This document shows positions 17,679 through 25,812 of a DNA stretch of 64,000 nucleotides, piece by piece. This DNA comes from Virgibacillus profundi (GTDB lineage Bacteria; Bacillota; Bacilli; Bacillales; Amphibacillaceae): contig NZ_NPOA01000005.1 of assembly GCF_002287375.1 (NCBI RefSeq), forward strand, positions 124,001 to 188,000, written 5' to 3'. The notes beneath the pieces were generated by a model that saw nothing but the letters and a program-made list of their open reading frames with translations, had not been told where the DNA came from and ran no database searches. The position numbers were made by a program, and so were the translations under genes. Position 1 is the first letter of the stretch. Each line of letters starts with the position of its first letter.

Positions 17679-18239
17679 ATGGAAAAACGGAAAAAGAAAA
17701 AAAGTGAATGGTTTGATTGGGTTAAGGCATTATTAGTTGCCTTTGGCCTGGCATTTATTATAAGAATGTTCCTTTTTGCCCCAATTGTTGTAGATGGACC
17801 ATCGATGATGCCGACTTTACATGATGGGGATCAAATGATTGTTAATAAATTTACTTATCTAATAGATGAACCGGATCGTTTTGATGTTATCGTTTTTCAT
17901 GCATCGGCACAAAAGGATTTTATTAAACGGGTTATCGGGCTCCCTGGTGAACATGTGGAAGTAATTGATAATGTATTATACATTGATGGTGAGAAAGTGG
18001 AAGAAACTTTTTTAGAGAAAAAAGATGGGTTGTACCAAACACTTACAAATGACTTCTCGCTTGAAAACCTGCCGGGAGAATATGAAGTTATACCGGAAGA
18101 GCATGTACTCGTTTTAGGAGATAATCGAGGGAATTCAACAGACAGTCGCATGATTGGTCTAATCTCAATGGATCAAATTGTTGGTAAAACAAGTTTAATT
18201 TATTGGCCTTTAGATCGTATGCAAACGATAGGAGAGTAG
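17679..18239 (+). CDS. lepB: Type I signal peptidase
   Basis: Signal peptidase I removes signal peptides from exported proteins on the outer face of the membrane. The 186-residue protein has a basic N-terminus (MEKRKKKKSEW), one membrane anchor at about residues 13-34, the nucleophile Ser42 in GPSMMPTL and the general base Lys83 in DFIKRVIGLPGE. The box near the C-terminus, LGDNRGNSTDSR, is also present. This is the short Gram-positive (SipS/SipT-like) form with a single anchor. The ATG is preceded by GGAGGAG; an in-frame ATG 13 codons upstream has no such site. Confidence 0.95.
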   Translation: MEKRKKKKSEWFDWVKALLVAFGLAFIIRMFLFAPIVVDGPSMMPTLHDGDQMIVNKFTYLIDEPDRFDVIVFHASAQKDFIKRVIGLPGEHVEVIDNVLYIDGEKVEETFLEKKDGLYQTLTNDFSLENLPGEYEVIPEEHVLVLGDNRGNSTDSRMIGLISMDQIVGKTSLIYWPLDRMQTIGE

Positions 18240-18246
18240 ATTTAAA

Positions 18247-19095
18247 ATGACAATACAGTGGTTTCCGGGACATATGGCAAAGGCCAGACGGGAAGTAGAA
18301 GAAAAACTGAAGTTAGTGGATTTTGTTATGGAATTAGTCGATGCACGAGCACCACTATCATCACAAAATCCGATGTTGCAGCAGGTTCTGCAAAATAAAA
18401 CAAAAATGATTGTTTTAATGAAAAAGGATTTGGCAGATCATTGGCAAACAGAAAAATGGATTTCCTATTTTAAAGAAAAAGACATTTTGGCGATTGCAGT
18501 TAATGTAAATGATAAAGCAGACATTAAGCGAATTATTCAATTTGCAAAAGAGCTGGGACAGGAAAAAATGGAAAAACTAATGAAAAAGGGGATCCAACCT
18601 CGTCCAGCGAGGGCAATGATTGTTGGGATTCCCAATGTTGGTAAATCCACATTAATTAATCGACTTGCCAATAAAAAGATTGCTAAAACGGGTGATAGAC
18701 CCGGGATAACAAAACAGCAGCTTTGGATTAAGGTGAAGAAGGATTTTGAATTGCTCGATACACCAGGTATTCTATGGCCAAAATTTGAGGATGAAATTGT
18801 AGGCTACCGCCTGGCAGCAATCGGTACAATTAAGGATCAATTACTTTCACTTCAGGACATTACAGCTTTTGTTATAAAATATATGCAGGAACACTATCCT
18901 GCTTTGATTGAAGAAAGATATAATATCACTCGTGATATGGAAGATATGTGGGAAATATTTGAAGAAATTGGAAAGCAACGGGGTGCACTTGTGAGTGGCG
19001 GGAGTGTTAACTTCGATAAAGTGTCAGATATCGTTCTGCGTGATCTACGCACAGGAAAACTGGGAAATATTACACTGGAATCAGCTCAAGCATAA
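18247..19095 (+). CDS. rbgA: Ribosome biogenesis GTPase RbgA (YlqF) with altered G4 motif
   Basis: RbgA is an essential circularly permuted GTPase that acts late in 50S subunit assembly. The 282-residue protein begins with the family hallmark MTIQWFPGHMAKARRE. It carries the permuted motifs: G5-like DARAP, G1 GIPNVGKSTLINRL, G2/G3 with TGDRPGIT and DTPG, and a C-terminal ANTAR-like RNA-binding domain. At the G4 position, where relatives have NKxD, the sequence reads VLMKKDL, so the guanine-contacting Asn is replaced by Met while Lys and Asp are kept. The gene follows lepB by seven bases, as in Bacillus subtilis. Confidence 0.95.
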   Translation: MTIQWFPGHMAKARREVEEKLKLVDFVMELVDARAPLSSQNPMLQQVLQNKTKMIVLMKKDLADHWQTEKWISYFKEKDILAIAVNVNDKADIKRIIQFAKELGQEKMEKLMKKGIQPRPARAMIVGIPNVGKSTLINRLANKKIAKTGDRPGITKQQLWIKVKKDFELLDTPGILWPKFEDEIVGYRLAAIGTIKDQLLSLQDITAFVIKYMQEHYPALIEERYNITRDMEDMWEIFEEIGKQRGALVSGGSVNFDKVSDIVLRDLRTGKLGNITLESAQA

Positions 19096-19131
19096 ATGAC
19101 ATGTATCTTAGGATGGATGTCATCTTTTTTT
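19096..19131 (+). terminator. Terminator after rbgA
   Basis: ATGACAT pairs with ATGTCAT across a 14-base loop that can extend the stem imperfectly, and seven T residues follow. It starts directly at the rbgA stop codon. Confidence 0.7.
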
Positions 19132-19149
19132 CGCAGAAAATATAAAACT

Positions 19150-19305
19150 TTCTTATACCGGGACTACGATTACTCGCCCCACCGTAAAGATTTGCATAAG
19201 TGCATAAGTAATACTTCGAAGCATTTACATCGCAGACGAAAAGTATTTTTCGTTGAACTAGGGCTATCACCTAAAGGCTTGGCGTATGCCCTAGTTTTCT
19301 AATAT
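19150..19305. repeat. Hybrid repeat block with R1-like end and R2-like end (rbgA|rnhB)
   Basis: The left part (about 19154-19185, GGGACTACGATTACTCGCCC and following bases) resembles the outer end of repeat R1 at 6101-6134 and 22241-22280. The right part contains a perfect hairpin (CGAAAA, GTAT loop, TTTTCG) and an AACTAGGGC/GCCCTAGTT inverted repeat, and ends in GTTTTCTAAT like the R2 elements at 14641 and 34001. The short open frame spanning it is not a convincing gene. Confidence 0.65.
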
Positions 19306-19352
19306 TAATAAAAGTGTTCCAGAAGCCGATATAAGATAGAGAGACAGGGTGT

Positions 19353-20126
19353 ATGATGAAAAAATCAATTACTGATCTAAAACAATTATTTAAAGCTGGG
19401 GAAATCAGTGAAGAATTAATTTTAAATTTGAAATTAGATGAACGAAAAGGAGTTCAACAACTAATAAAAGCATATGAAAAGCAAAAGTTAAAAGAAGAAG
19501 CACTGGAAAAACAATTTGTTGATATGTGCTTTTATGAGGAACGCAGTTATCAGAATGGTTGTCAGTATATAGCCGGTATTGACGAAGCGGGCAGAGGTCC
19601 ACTGGCAGGCCCTGTTGTTGCTGCAGCAGTTATTTTGCCAAGGGATTTTATATTGCTTGGATTAAATGATTCGAAACAGATAAATGAAGCAACACGTAAT
19701 AAATTTTATACGATTATCAAAGAAAAAGCAGTCAGCTATGGTGTTTCAATTATAAGTAATCATAAAATAGATGAAATTAATATTTTTGAAGCAACAAAAT
19801 TAGCGATGCATGAAGCCATTAATCAATTGCAGCCCAAACCGGATCATGTATTGATTGATGCAGTCGATCTTAAAGGCTTATCTTGTACATCAGAAGCTAT
19901 TATAAAAGGCGATGCAAAAAGTATTTCCATTGCCGCCGCAAGTATTTTGGCAAAAGTAACACGGGACACTTTAATGAAGGATTTACATAAAGAATATCCG
20001 ATATATGATTTCGGATCAAATATGGGATATGGAACAAAACGTCATATGGATAATTTACTGAAATATGGCGCTTCACCATACCATAGAACCTCATTTGCAC
20101 CAGTTCGAAATTTAGTTAATCATTAA
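19353..20126 (+). CDS. rnhB: Ribonuclease HII
   Basis: RNase HII removes RNA from RNA-DNA hybrids, including single ribonucleotides misinserted in DNA. The 257-residue protein has a Firmicute-type N-terminal extension of about 70 residues, then the catalytic domain starting IAGIDEAGRGPLAGPVVAAA with the first acidic pair. KGDAKSISIAAASILAKVTRD and the GYGTKRH segment follow. Two adjacent ATG codons are possible starts; the second has better spacing from AGGGTG, so the protein may be one residue shorter. It precedes ylqG by 18 bases. Confidence 0.95.
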   Translation: MMKKSITDLKQLFKAGEISEELILNLKLDERKGVQQLIKAYEKQKLKEEALEKQFVDMCFYEERSYQNGCQYIAGIDEAGRGPLAGPVVAAAVILPRDFILLGLNDSKQINEATRNKFYTIIKEKAVSYGVSIISNHKIDEINIFEATKLAMHEAINQLQPKPDHVLIDAVDLKGLSCTSEAIIKGDAKSISIAAASILAKVTRDTLMKDLHKEYPIYDFGSNMGYGTKRHMDNLLKYGASPYHRTSFAPVRNLVNH

Positions 20127-20143
20127 TTTGGAGGTGACTCTGC

Positions 20144-21943
20144 TTGGGTATACATAACGTAACAGGTGAACGATTAGCTAAGATAGTCAAATCTCAGCAA
20201 TCACTTAGGGCAGGTCAAATTATTCAAGGGGAAATCCTGAAAATTTATCCCGATAATAAAGCACAAATACAGCTTGGTGCACAAAAAATGGTTGCTCAAC
20301 TAGAAGCTTCATTGATGATCGGTGAGAAATATCATTTTCAGGTAAAAACAACAGATGATGTTATTCATTTAAAGGTATTAGGAGACAGAATAAAAGGTTC
20401 GGACACTGCAAATACAATCAATCTCATAAAACAGCTTGGCTTGGGGTCATCGAAAGTAAATACCGCATTTATTCAAACACTCTTAAATGAAAAAATCCCG
20501 TTTGATAAAAATCAATTGGTTAAAGCACTTCAGCTGTTGAATGGTAATGCAAAAAACACAAATCAAACACAGCAAATTCTAAAAGAAATGATACTAAGAA
20601 AACTTCCAATGAATGACTCGGTATTTCAAGCTTTATTGATAAAAAATTCACATACTTTATCTTCACAAATGAAAGGGTTACTGGGCCAATTAAAATCTGA
20701 TAGGAACTATCCACAATTAGTGGAACGTCTAAGCCAAATGCTTGAACGTCCATTGACTGCCAGGCCAGCAATTTTAAATGAAATTATTACAGGGACAGCT
20801 AGTAATAATCAACAATTTTTCAATACATTAAAAGCAACCGGAACTATAGACCCTGCAATTGATTTCAATTCATGGAGGTCACAATGGGAGCCAGTTCAGG
20901 CACTTATGAAGCAAAATGCAAATGCACCCAATGAACAGTTATCCGGGATTAAATTACCAATCCAGCTAAACGAAATGAAGGTCGTCCAGACATTAGAACA
21001 AATGATTATTAATAAGTCTGGATTATTAAATCAAACACGGGAAATCATCCAATTATGGGACAATAAAATTAATCAGACCGCAATAAATAATGTCGGATTA
21101 ACAGCGCAGGATTTCACAAAATTAAAACAACAGATTTCACAAACTTTAATGCCACTCCTAACAACTGAACAGCAGGTACGAATGACAAGTCTTTTGGAAA
21201 ACAATCCTGCTAAATTACAGCAACTCTTGGCTTTAGTGAAAACATTGAATTCAGAACAGGTTTATACAAAAGCAGACAATTTTGTAAAATCATTAGATCA
21301 GGATAAAATGTTCATGCTGTCAAATCCAAAAGAACAATTTCTATCACAGGTTAGACAAACACTGCTTTTCACAGGGCTGTCGTATGAGAGTCAGCTAGTT
21401 AATAATAAGTTGCAGCAGGAACCCCTCCCCATAAAAGCAATGCTCATGCAATTAATACAGCAAAGTGAAGGGGTTATACCTGAACGTTCCCAGCAACTTT
21501 TACATTTTATTAATGGCATGCAGATACAGTCCGTAAATGAAACCAATAATTTCATACAGGCAAATTTGCAAATACCGGGGGAGAGGCTAGGTTTGAGCAA
21601 TGATTTTGAACTGGAATTTGAAGGCAGAAAGATGGAGAATGGAGAAATTAATCCTGATTATTGCCGGATTTTATTTTATTTGGATCTTGCTAATCTAAAT
21701 AAAACCGTTATCGACATGAAGATACAAAAAAGATCGGTAGCTGTAACGATATTTAATGATCAGGAAAATATGAGAGAGAAATCACTAAGCTTACAGCCTA
21801 TGTTAAAGAATGGGTTAGAAGAATTAAATTATCAGCTTTCAACAGTTTCATTCAAACCTTTACAGCAAACCGAAAATCAAAAAATGAATCAAGCTGTAAA
21901 ATCTGTCAATCCATCCTATAAAGGAGTTGATTATCTGATATGA
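20144..21943 (+). CDS. ylqG: YlqG-like protein with FliK-like C-terminal domain
   Basis: The 599-residue product occupies the place of Bacillus ylqG and is otherwise poorly characterised. A TTG start is chosen because GGAGGTGA lies seven bases before it. The N-terminal 80 residues contain a short beta-rich region (GQIIQGEILKIYPDNKAQIQ). The middle (about 90-480) is rich in Gln, Asn and Leu and looks helical. The C-terminal 100 residues contain LFYLDLANLNKTVIDMKIQ and a following KRSVAVTIFNDQE region, which fits the C-terminal domain of flagellar hook-length control protein FliK. Its stop overlaps ylqH, which resembles the FlhB cytoplasmic domain. A role with ylqH is inferred. Confidence 0.72.
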   Translation: MGIHNVTGERLAKIVKSQQSLRAGQIIQGEILKIYPDNKAQIQLGAQKMVAQLEASLMIGEKYHFQVKTTDDVIHLKVLGDRIKGSDTANTINLIKQLGLGSSKVNTAFIQTLLNEKIPFDKNQLVKALQLLNGNAKNTNQTQQILKEMILRKLPMNDSVFQALLIKNSHTLSSQMKGLLGQLKSDRNYPQLVERLSQMLERPLTARPAILNEIITGTASNNQQFFNTLKATGTIDPAIDFNSWRSQWEPVQALMKQNANAPNEQLSGIKLPIQLNEMKVVQTLEQMIINKSGLLNQTREIIQLWDNKINQTAINNVGLTAQDFTKLKQQISQTLMPLLTTEQQVRMTSLLENNPAKLQQLLALVKTLNSEQVYTKADNFVKSLDQDKMFMLSNPKEQFLSQVRQTLLFTGLSYESQLVNNKLQQEPLPIKAMLMQLIQQSEGVIPERSQQLLHFINGMQIQSVNETNNFIQANLQIPGERLGLSNDFELEFEGRKMENGEINPDYCRILFYLDLANLNKTVIDMKIQKRSVAVTIFNDQENMREKSLSLQPMLKNGLEELNYQLSTVSFKPLQQTENQKMNQAVKSVNPSYKGVDYLI

Positions 21944-22212
21944 GTGAGAACAGAAAAAAAGCGGCAGCTCTTCGCTATGATCAAACGAAAGAAAGTGCTC
22001 CGGTCATTGCTGCAGCAGGAAAAGGGCTTTTAGCGGATAATATACTGGCAAAAGCGAAGGAAAATAATGTACCGATTCTTGAGGATTCCTCCCTTGTAGA
22101 GTTATTGGCTGAATTAAATATCAATGAAACGATTCCGGAAGAATTATATCAGGCAGTAGCGGAAGTCTTTGCATTTATTTATCGTACAGATCAGCAAACA
22201 GGAAAGCTTTGA
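21940..22212 (+). CDS. ylqH: FlhB C-terminal-domain-like protein (YlqH)
   Basis: This 90-residue protein resembles the cytoplasmic domain of the flagellar export switch protein FlhB without its membrane part. It aligns with FlhB in this window at ALRYDQTKESAPVIAAAGKG, at the following KENNVPILEDSSLVELL, and at IPEELYQAVAEVFAFIYR. The NPTH autocleavage site of FlhB is absent; the protein starts a few residues before the equivalent region. The ATG overlaps the ylqG stop by four bases, so the two are translated together. Such stand-alone proteins are known as FlhX-like; the role in export is unproven. Confidence 0.88.
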   Translation: MSENRKKAAALRYDQTKESAPVIAAAGKGLLADNILAKAKENNVPILEDSSLVELLAELNINETIPEELYQAVAEVFAFIYRTDQQTGKL

Positions 22213-22240
22213 AATAAATTAAAGTTCTTTTGTGAATTTT

Positions 22241-22465
22241 GGGACTGCACTTCGTTCGTCCCACCAAAAATACTGTTGTTCTTTAACCCTCGCAGCGACT
22301 GCGAAAATAAGGTGCTAACGGTCGCATAGAACGTCTCTCTATGCCCGAACTGACCGAAAACAGGTGCATAACTGTCTAAGAGAAGATACCGCAGAATAAG
22401 GAAAGCGAAGTGTATTTCTGTAGCGGTCAATGAGACCTACCACCAGAGATATTATGTCGCATTTT
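22241..22465. repeat. Composite repeat R1, copy B with reduced core (ylqH|sucC)
   Basis: The left end (22241-22280, GGGACTGCACTTCGTTCGTC and following bases) matches the outer ends of copy A, and the right part (22399-22428, AGGAAAGCGAAGTGTATTTC and following bases) matches its right module edge. The GC-rich interior found in copies A and C is largely missing: the right module is shrunk to a short stem-loop. The centre holds an unrelated perfect hairpin, GCATAGA (22324) with TCTATGC (22338). No convincing gene is present. Confidence 0.7.
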
Positions 22466-22551
22466 ATATATTAATCTGGCAAAAAAACAATCTTTATGGA
22501 AACAGCTATAATATAAAATGACAATTTTGTGTCGATAAATCCCCCTTATTC

Positions 22552-22580
22552 TTGTGAAACTTGTTGTTTTTTAATACAAT
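22552..22580 (+). promoter_or_regulatory. Predicted sigma-A promoter of sucCD
   Basis: TTGTGA and TACAAT hexamers lie 17 bases apart, about 35 bases upstream of the sucC ATG and downstream of repeat R1. It would drive sucC and sucD together. Confidence 0.65.
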
Positions 22581-22614
22581 GGAAATGCAGTGAATTTTGA
22601 TAGGAGGATTAAGG

Positions 22615-23775
22615 ATGAATATTCATGAATATCAAGGTAAAGATATTTTGCGAAGCTATGGCGTAATTGTTCCTAAAGGACAAGTTGCATATACAGTGGA
22701 TGAAGCTGTCGAAGCTGCCGAAAAACTGGGAAGCTCAGTTACAGTAGTTAAAGCACAAATCCATGCTGGTGGCAGAGGTAAAGCCGGAGGAGTAAAAATC
22801 GCAAAAAATCTGGATGAAGTGCGTACATACGCTGATGAAATTCTTGGAAAAACATTAGTAACACATCAAACAGGGCCAGAAGGTAAAGAGGTAAAGCGTT
22901 TACTTATTGAAGAAGGCTGTGACATTAAGAAGGAATACTATGTAGGGGTTGTTCTTGATCGTGCTACTTCCCGTGTTGTTATGATGGCTTCAGAAGAGGG
23001 CGGTACAGAGATTGAAGAGGTAGCTGAAGCAACACCTGAGAAAATATTTAAAGAAGTGATTGATCCGGTTGTTGGACTTTCAGGTTATCAAGCTCGAAGA
23101 CTAGCATTTAATATTAATATTCCAAATGAATTAATAGGTAAAGCAGTTAAATTTATGACAAGTCTATACAATGCATTCGTCGAAAAAGATTGCTCTATTG
23201 CTGAAATAAACCCACTTGTGACAACAGGTGATGGAGAAGTATTGGCACTTGATGCAAAATTAAACTTTGATGATAATGCATTATTCCGTCAAAAAGATAT
23301 ACAGGAACTTAGGGATTTGGACGAAGAGGACGAAAAAGAAATCGAAGCATCTAAATATGACCTTAGCTATATTTCTTTAAACGGAAATATTGGTTGTATG
23401 GTAAATGGTGCCGGACTTGCTATGTCTACAATGGACATTATTAAACATTATGGCGGCGATCCCGCAAACTTCCTTGATGTAGGGGGCGGTGCAACTGCTG
23501 AAAAAGTGACGGAAGCATTTAAAATCATTTTGTCCGATTCCAATGTCAAAGGAATCTTTGTAAACATTTTTGGTGGAATTATGAAATGCGATATTATTGC
23601 CGAAGGTGTTGTGGAAGCAACGAAACAGGTAGGTTTGGAAATTCCACTTGTCGTGCGTTTGGAAGGTACAAATGTTGACTTGGGCAAGAAGATTCTAAAC
23701 GAGTCAGGATTAAATATTACATCAGCTGATTCCATGGCAGATGGCGCAGAAAAAATCGTTTCTATGGTTAAATAA
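22615..23775 (+). CDS. sucC: Succinyl-CoA synthetase beta subunit (ADP-forming)
   Basis: The beta subunit of the TCA-cycle enzyme interconverts succinyl-CoA and succinate with ATP formation. The 386-residue protein has an ATP-grasp domain (start [32 protein letters not shown]; the metal-binding EINPLV stretch near residue 200). The C-terminal CoA-ligase domain includes [10 protein letters not shown] and the [11 protein letters not shown] segment. ATG is supported by an AGGAGGA site, whereas an in-frame TTG six codons upstream lies ahead of that site. It pairs with sucD 36 bases downstream. Confidence 0.97.
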   Translation: MNIHEYQGKDILRSYGVIVPKGQVAYTVDEAVEAAEKLGSSVTVVKAQIHAGGRGKAGGVKIAKNLDEVRTYADEILGKTLVTHQTGPEGKEVKRLLIEEGCDIKKEYYVGVVLDRATSRVVMMASEEGGTEIEEVAEATPEKIFKEVIDPVVGLSGYQARRLAFNINIPNELIGKAVKFMTSLYNAFVEKDCSIAEINPLVTTGDGEVLALDAKLNFDDNALFRQKDIQELRDLDEEDEKEIEASKYDLSYISLNGNIGCMVNGAGLAMSTMDIIKHYGGDPANFLDVGGGATAEKVTEAFKIILSDSNVKGIFVNIFGGIMKCDIIAEGVVEATKQVGLEIPLVVRLEGTNVDLGKKILNESGLNITSADSMADGAEKIVSMVK

Positions 23776-23811
23776 TAGTAATGGATGATTATATAGAAAG
23801 GACGGACAAAA

Positions 23812-24714
23812 ATGAGTGTATATGTTAATAAAGATACAAAAGTTATTGTACAGGGAATTACTGGCGGCACTGCAAAATTTCATACAAAACAAATGCTTGA
23901 ATATGGTACAAAAATCGTTGGTGGTGTAACACCGAAAAAAGGCGGTTCAGAAGTAGAAGGAGTACCTGTATTCAACACAATGCAGGAAGCTGTCGACCAA
24001 ACCGGTGCAACTGCATCGGTAATTTATGTGCCTGCTCCATTTGCAGCAGATGCGATTATTGAAGCAGTTGATGCAGAACTGGATCTTGCAATCTGTATTA
24101 CCGAGCATATTCCAGTATTGGATATGGTAAAAGTAAAACGTTATATGGAAGGTAAGAAAACCCGTTTAATCGGACCAAACTGTCCAGGTGTAATTACGGC
24201 AGATGAAAGTAAAATTGGCATTATGCCAGGCTATATTCATAAAAAAGGACATATCGGAGTTGTTTCACGTTCCGGTACACTAACATATGAAGCTGTTCAT
24301 CAATTATCTGAAGCTGGTTATGGTCAAACTTCTGCAGTTGGAATAGGTGGAGACCCTGTTAACGGAACAGATTTCATCGATGTACTTTCTGCATTCAATG
24401 AAGATGCTGAAACTGAAGCTGTTATTATGATTGGTGAAATAGGTGGAACAGCTGAAGAAGAAGCAGCTGAATGGGTAAAAGCAAATATGACTAAACCTGT
24501 TGTAGGCTTCATCGGTGGTGCAACAGCTCCTCCAGGAAAACGTATGGGACATGCTGGTGCAATTATTTCCGGTGGTAAAGGTACTGCTGCAGAAAAGATC
24601 CGCGTGATGAATGAATGTGGTATTCAAGTTGCAGAAACACCAGCAGTAATGGGTGAAACAATGATTAAAGTATTAGAAGAAAATGGCTTGAAAGAAAAAT
24701 GTAAAACACATTAA
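23812..24714 (+). CDS. sucD: Succinyl-CoA synthetase alpha subunit
   Basis: The alpha subunit carries the CoA-binding Rossmann domain and the phosphohistidine of succinyl-CoA synthetase. The 300-residue product begins [20 protein letters not shown] and has CITEHIPV, the signature RLIGPNCPG and SRSGTLTYE. The active-site histidine lies in [15 protein letters not shown] near residue 246. A 13-base hairpin follows the stop. Length and order are normal for Bacillaceae. Confidence 0.97.
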   Translation: MSVYVNKDTKVIVQGITGGTAKFHTKQMLEYGTKIVGGVTPKKGGSEVEGVPVFNTMQEAVDQTGATASVIYVPAPFAADAIIEAVDAELDLAICITEHIPVLDMVKVKRYMEGKKTRLIGPNCPGVITADESKIGIMPGYIHKKGHIGVVSRSGTLTYEAVHQLSEAGYGQTSAVGIGGDPVNGTDFIDVLSAFNEDAETEAVIMIGEIGGTAEEEAAEWVKANMTKPVVGFIGGATAPPGKRMGHAGAIISGGKGTAAEKIRVMNECGIQVAETPAVMGETMIKVLEENGLKEKCKTH

Positions 24715-24725
24715 ATTTTAAATCT

Positions 24726-24762
24726 GGAACCTAAAAGTTTTGAATAATCACTTTTAGGTTCC
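24726..24762. terminator. Perfect 13-base hairpin after sucD
   Basis: GGAACCTAAAAGT pairs perfectly with ACTTTTAGGTTCC across an 11-base loop. It lacks a T-run (AATTATAT follows), so it may be an mRNA-protecting or weak termination structure rather than a full intrinsic terminator. Confidence 0.6.
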
Positions 24763-24787
24763 AATTATATAAAGGACGTGATTTAGC

Positions 24788-25690
24788 TTGAGATCCTCAC
24801 GAGATCGATTAATTCATTTACACCGATGTCGAGGTATTTCCCGACGAACCCTCAGGAAAATTATCTATCATGACCCGACATTAAATAATATTTACCTTTT
24901 GTCTTCCACACAAATAAGCCAGCAATATTTACTTCCTTCGAAGAATGCCACATTACTTTTTTCAGACCTTCATAGTGAAACGATACTACAACAAATAAAA
25001 AGAGATATTGCGAGATACCCTGTCATCACTATAGTTGACGAATCCTATCCACCTGTGTTAAAAACAATTAAAGATCCACCATTAGTATTATATACGTTAG
25101 GAAACAGATCATTATTAACCTATACACCCGCTATAAGTGTGATTGGAACGAGAAATCCTTCCACTGAAGCAAAAAGAAAAGTAGACCTGTTGGTGAAACC
25201 GTTACTACTAATGGATTGGTTAATTGTAAGTGGGATGGCTAAAGGGATTGATAGCTTTTCACATATAGCAGCTTTAGAAAACATGGGTAAAACCATTGCC
25301 GTATTAGGCAGTGGTTTTCATCATATTTATCCAAAACAAAATACATCGCTGTTTAAACAAATTGCGGAAAAAGGATTAGTACTATCCGAATATCCCCCGG
25401 ATACGCCTGCTAAAAGGTATCATTTTCCCGAAAGAAACCGTATTATTAGTGGGTTAAGTTTTGGAACACTTGTCATTGAAGCAACTGAAAAAAGTGGTAC
25501 GTTAATTACTGTGGATCAAGCACTTGATCAGGGAAGAGAAGTGTATGCAGTACCAGGATCCCCCTTGATACCTCAAACGAAAGGGTGTCATAAAATGATC
25601 CAGGATGGAGCAAAACTGGTTCATAACGCCGAGGATATCCTGGAGGATTGGGAAAGCATTGGAATAAATTTAATGCAACCCATCAAGTGA
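24788..25690 (+). CDS. dprA: DNA processing protein DprA (Smf)
   Basis: DprA loads RecA on single-stranded DNA taken up during transformation. The 300-residue protein has an N-terminal helical region and a central extended Rossmann domain. It shows ISVIGTRNPS, VSGMAKGIDSFSH and the conserved FPERNRIISGLS stretch with GTLITVDQALDQGREVYAVPG. It lacks the C-terminal DML1 winged-helix domain found in longer DprA proteins. Translation probably starts at TTG, with GGACGTGA upstream. It lies between sucD and topA, as in Bacillus subtilis. Confidence 0.94.
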   Translation: MRSSRDRLIHLHRCRGISRRTLRKIIYHDPTLNNIYLLSSTQISQQYLLPSKNATLLFSDLHSETILQQIKRDIARYPVITIVDESYPPVLKTIKDPPLVLYTLGNRSLLTYTPAISVIGTRNPSTEAKRKVDLLVKPLLLMDWLIVSGMAKGIDSFSHIAALENMGKTIAVLGSGFHHIYPKQNTSLFKQIAEKGLVLSEYPPDTPAKRYHFPERNRIISGLSFGTLVIEATEKSGTLITVDQALDQGREVYAVPGSPLIPQTKGCHKMIQDGAKLVHNAEDILEDWESIGINLMQPIK

Positions 25691-25731
25691 GGAAAACGCT
25701 TAACTTTTAAAAAATACATTTCACAGTAAGT

Positions 25732-25760
25732 TTGACAAATGTATAGTATATATTTAATAT
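25732..25760 (+). promoter_or_regulatory. Predicted sigma-A promoter of topA
   Basis: A perfect TTGACA and a TAATAT hexamer are 17 bases apart, about 50 bases upstream of the topA ATG. The AT-rich spacer contains further TATA-like steps that could give an alternative -10. Confidence 0.7.
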
Positions 25761-25812
25761 TAGTGAAGATTTCAAAATTTATTGTGCTTAACCTCATTAT
25801 AGGAGGAATACC

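Noticed and set aside
19096-19302. A 68-codon open frame on the + strand between rbgA and rnhB
   Set aside because: It begins at the rbgA terminator and runs through repeat sequence; no start site or conservation supports it.
22191-22430. A 79-codon open frame on the - strand overlapping the end of ylqH
   Set aside because: It covers repeat R1 copy B, overlaps a conserved gene and has no ribosome binding site.
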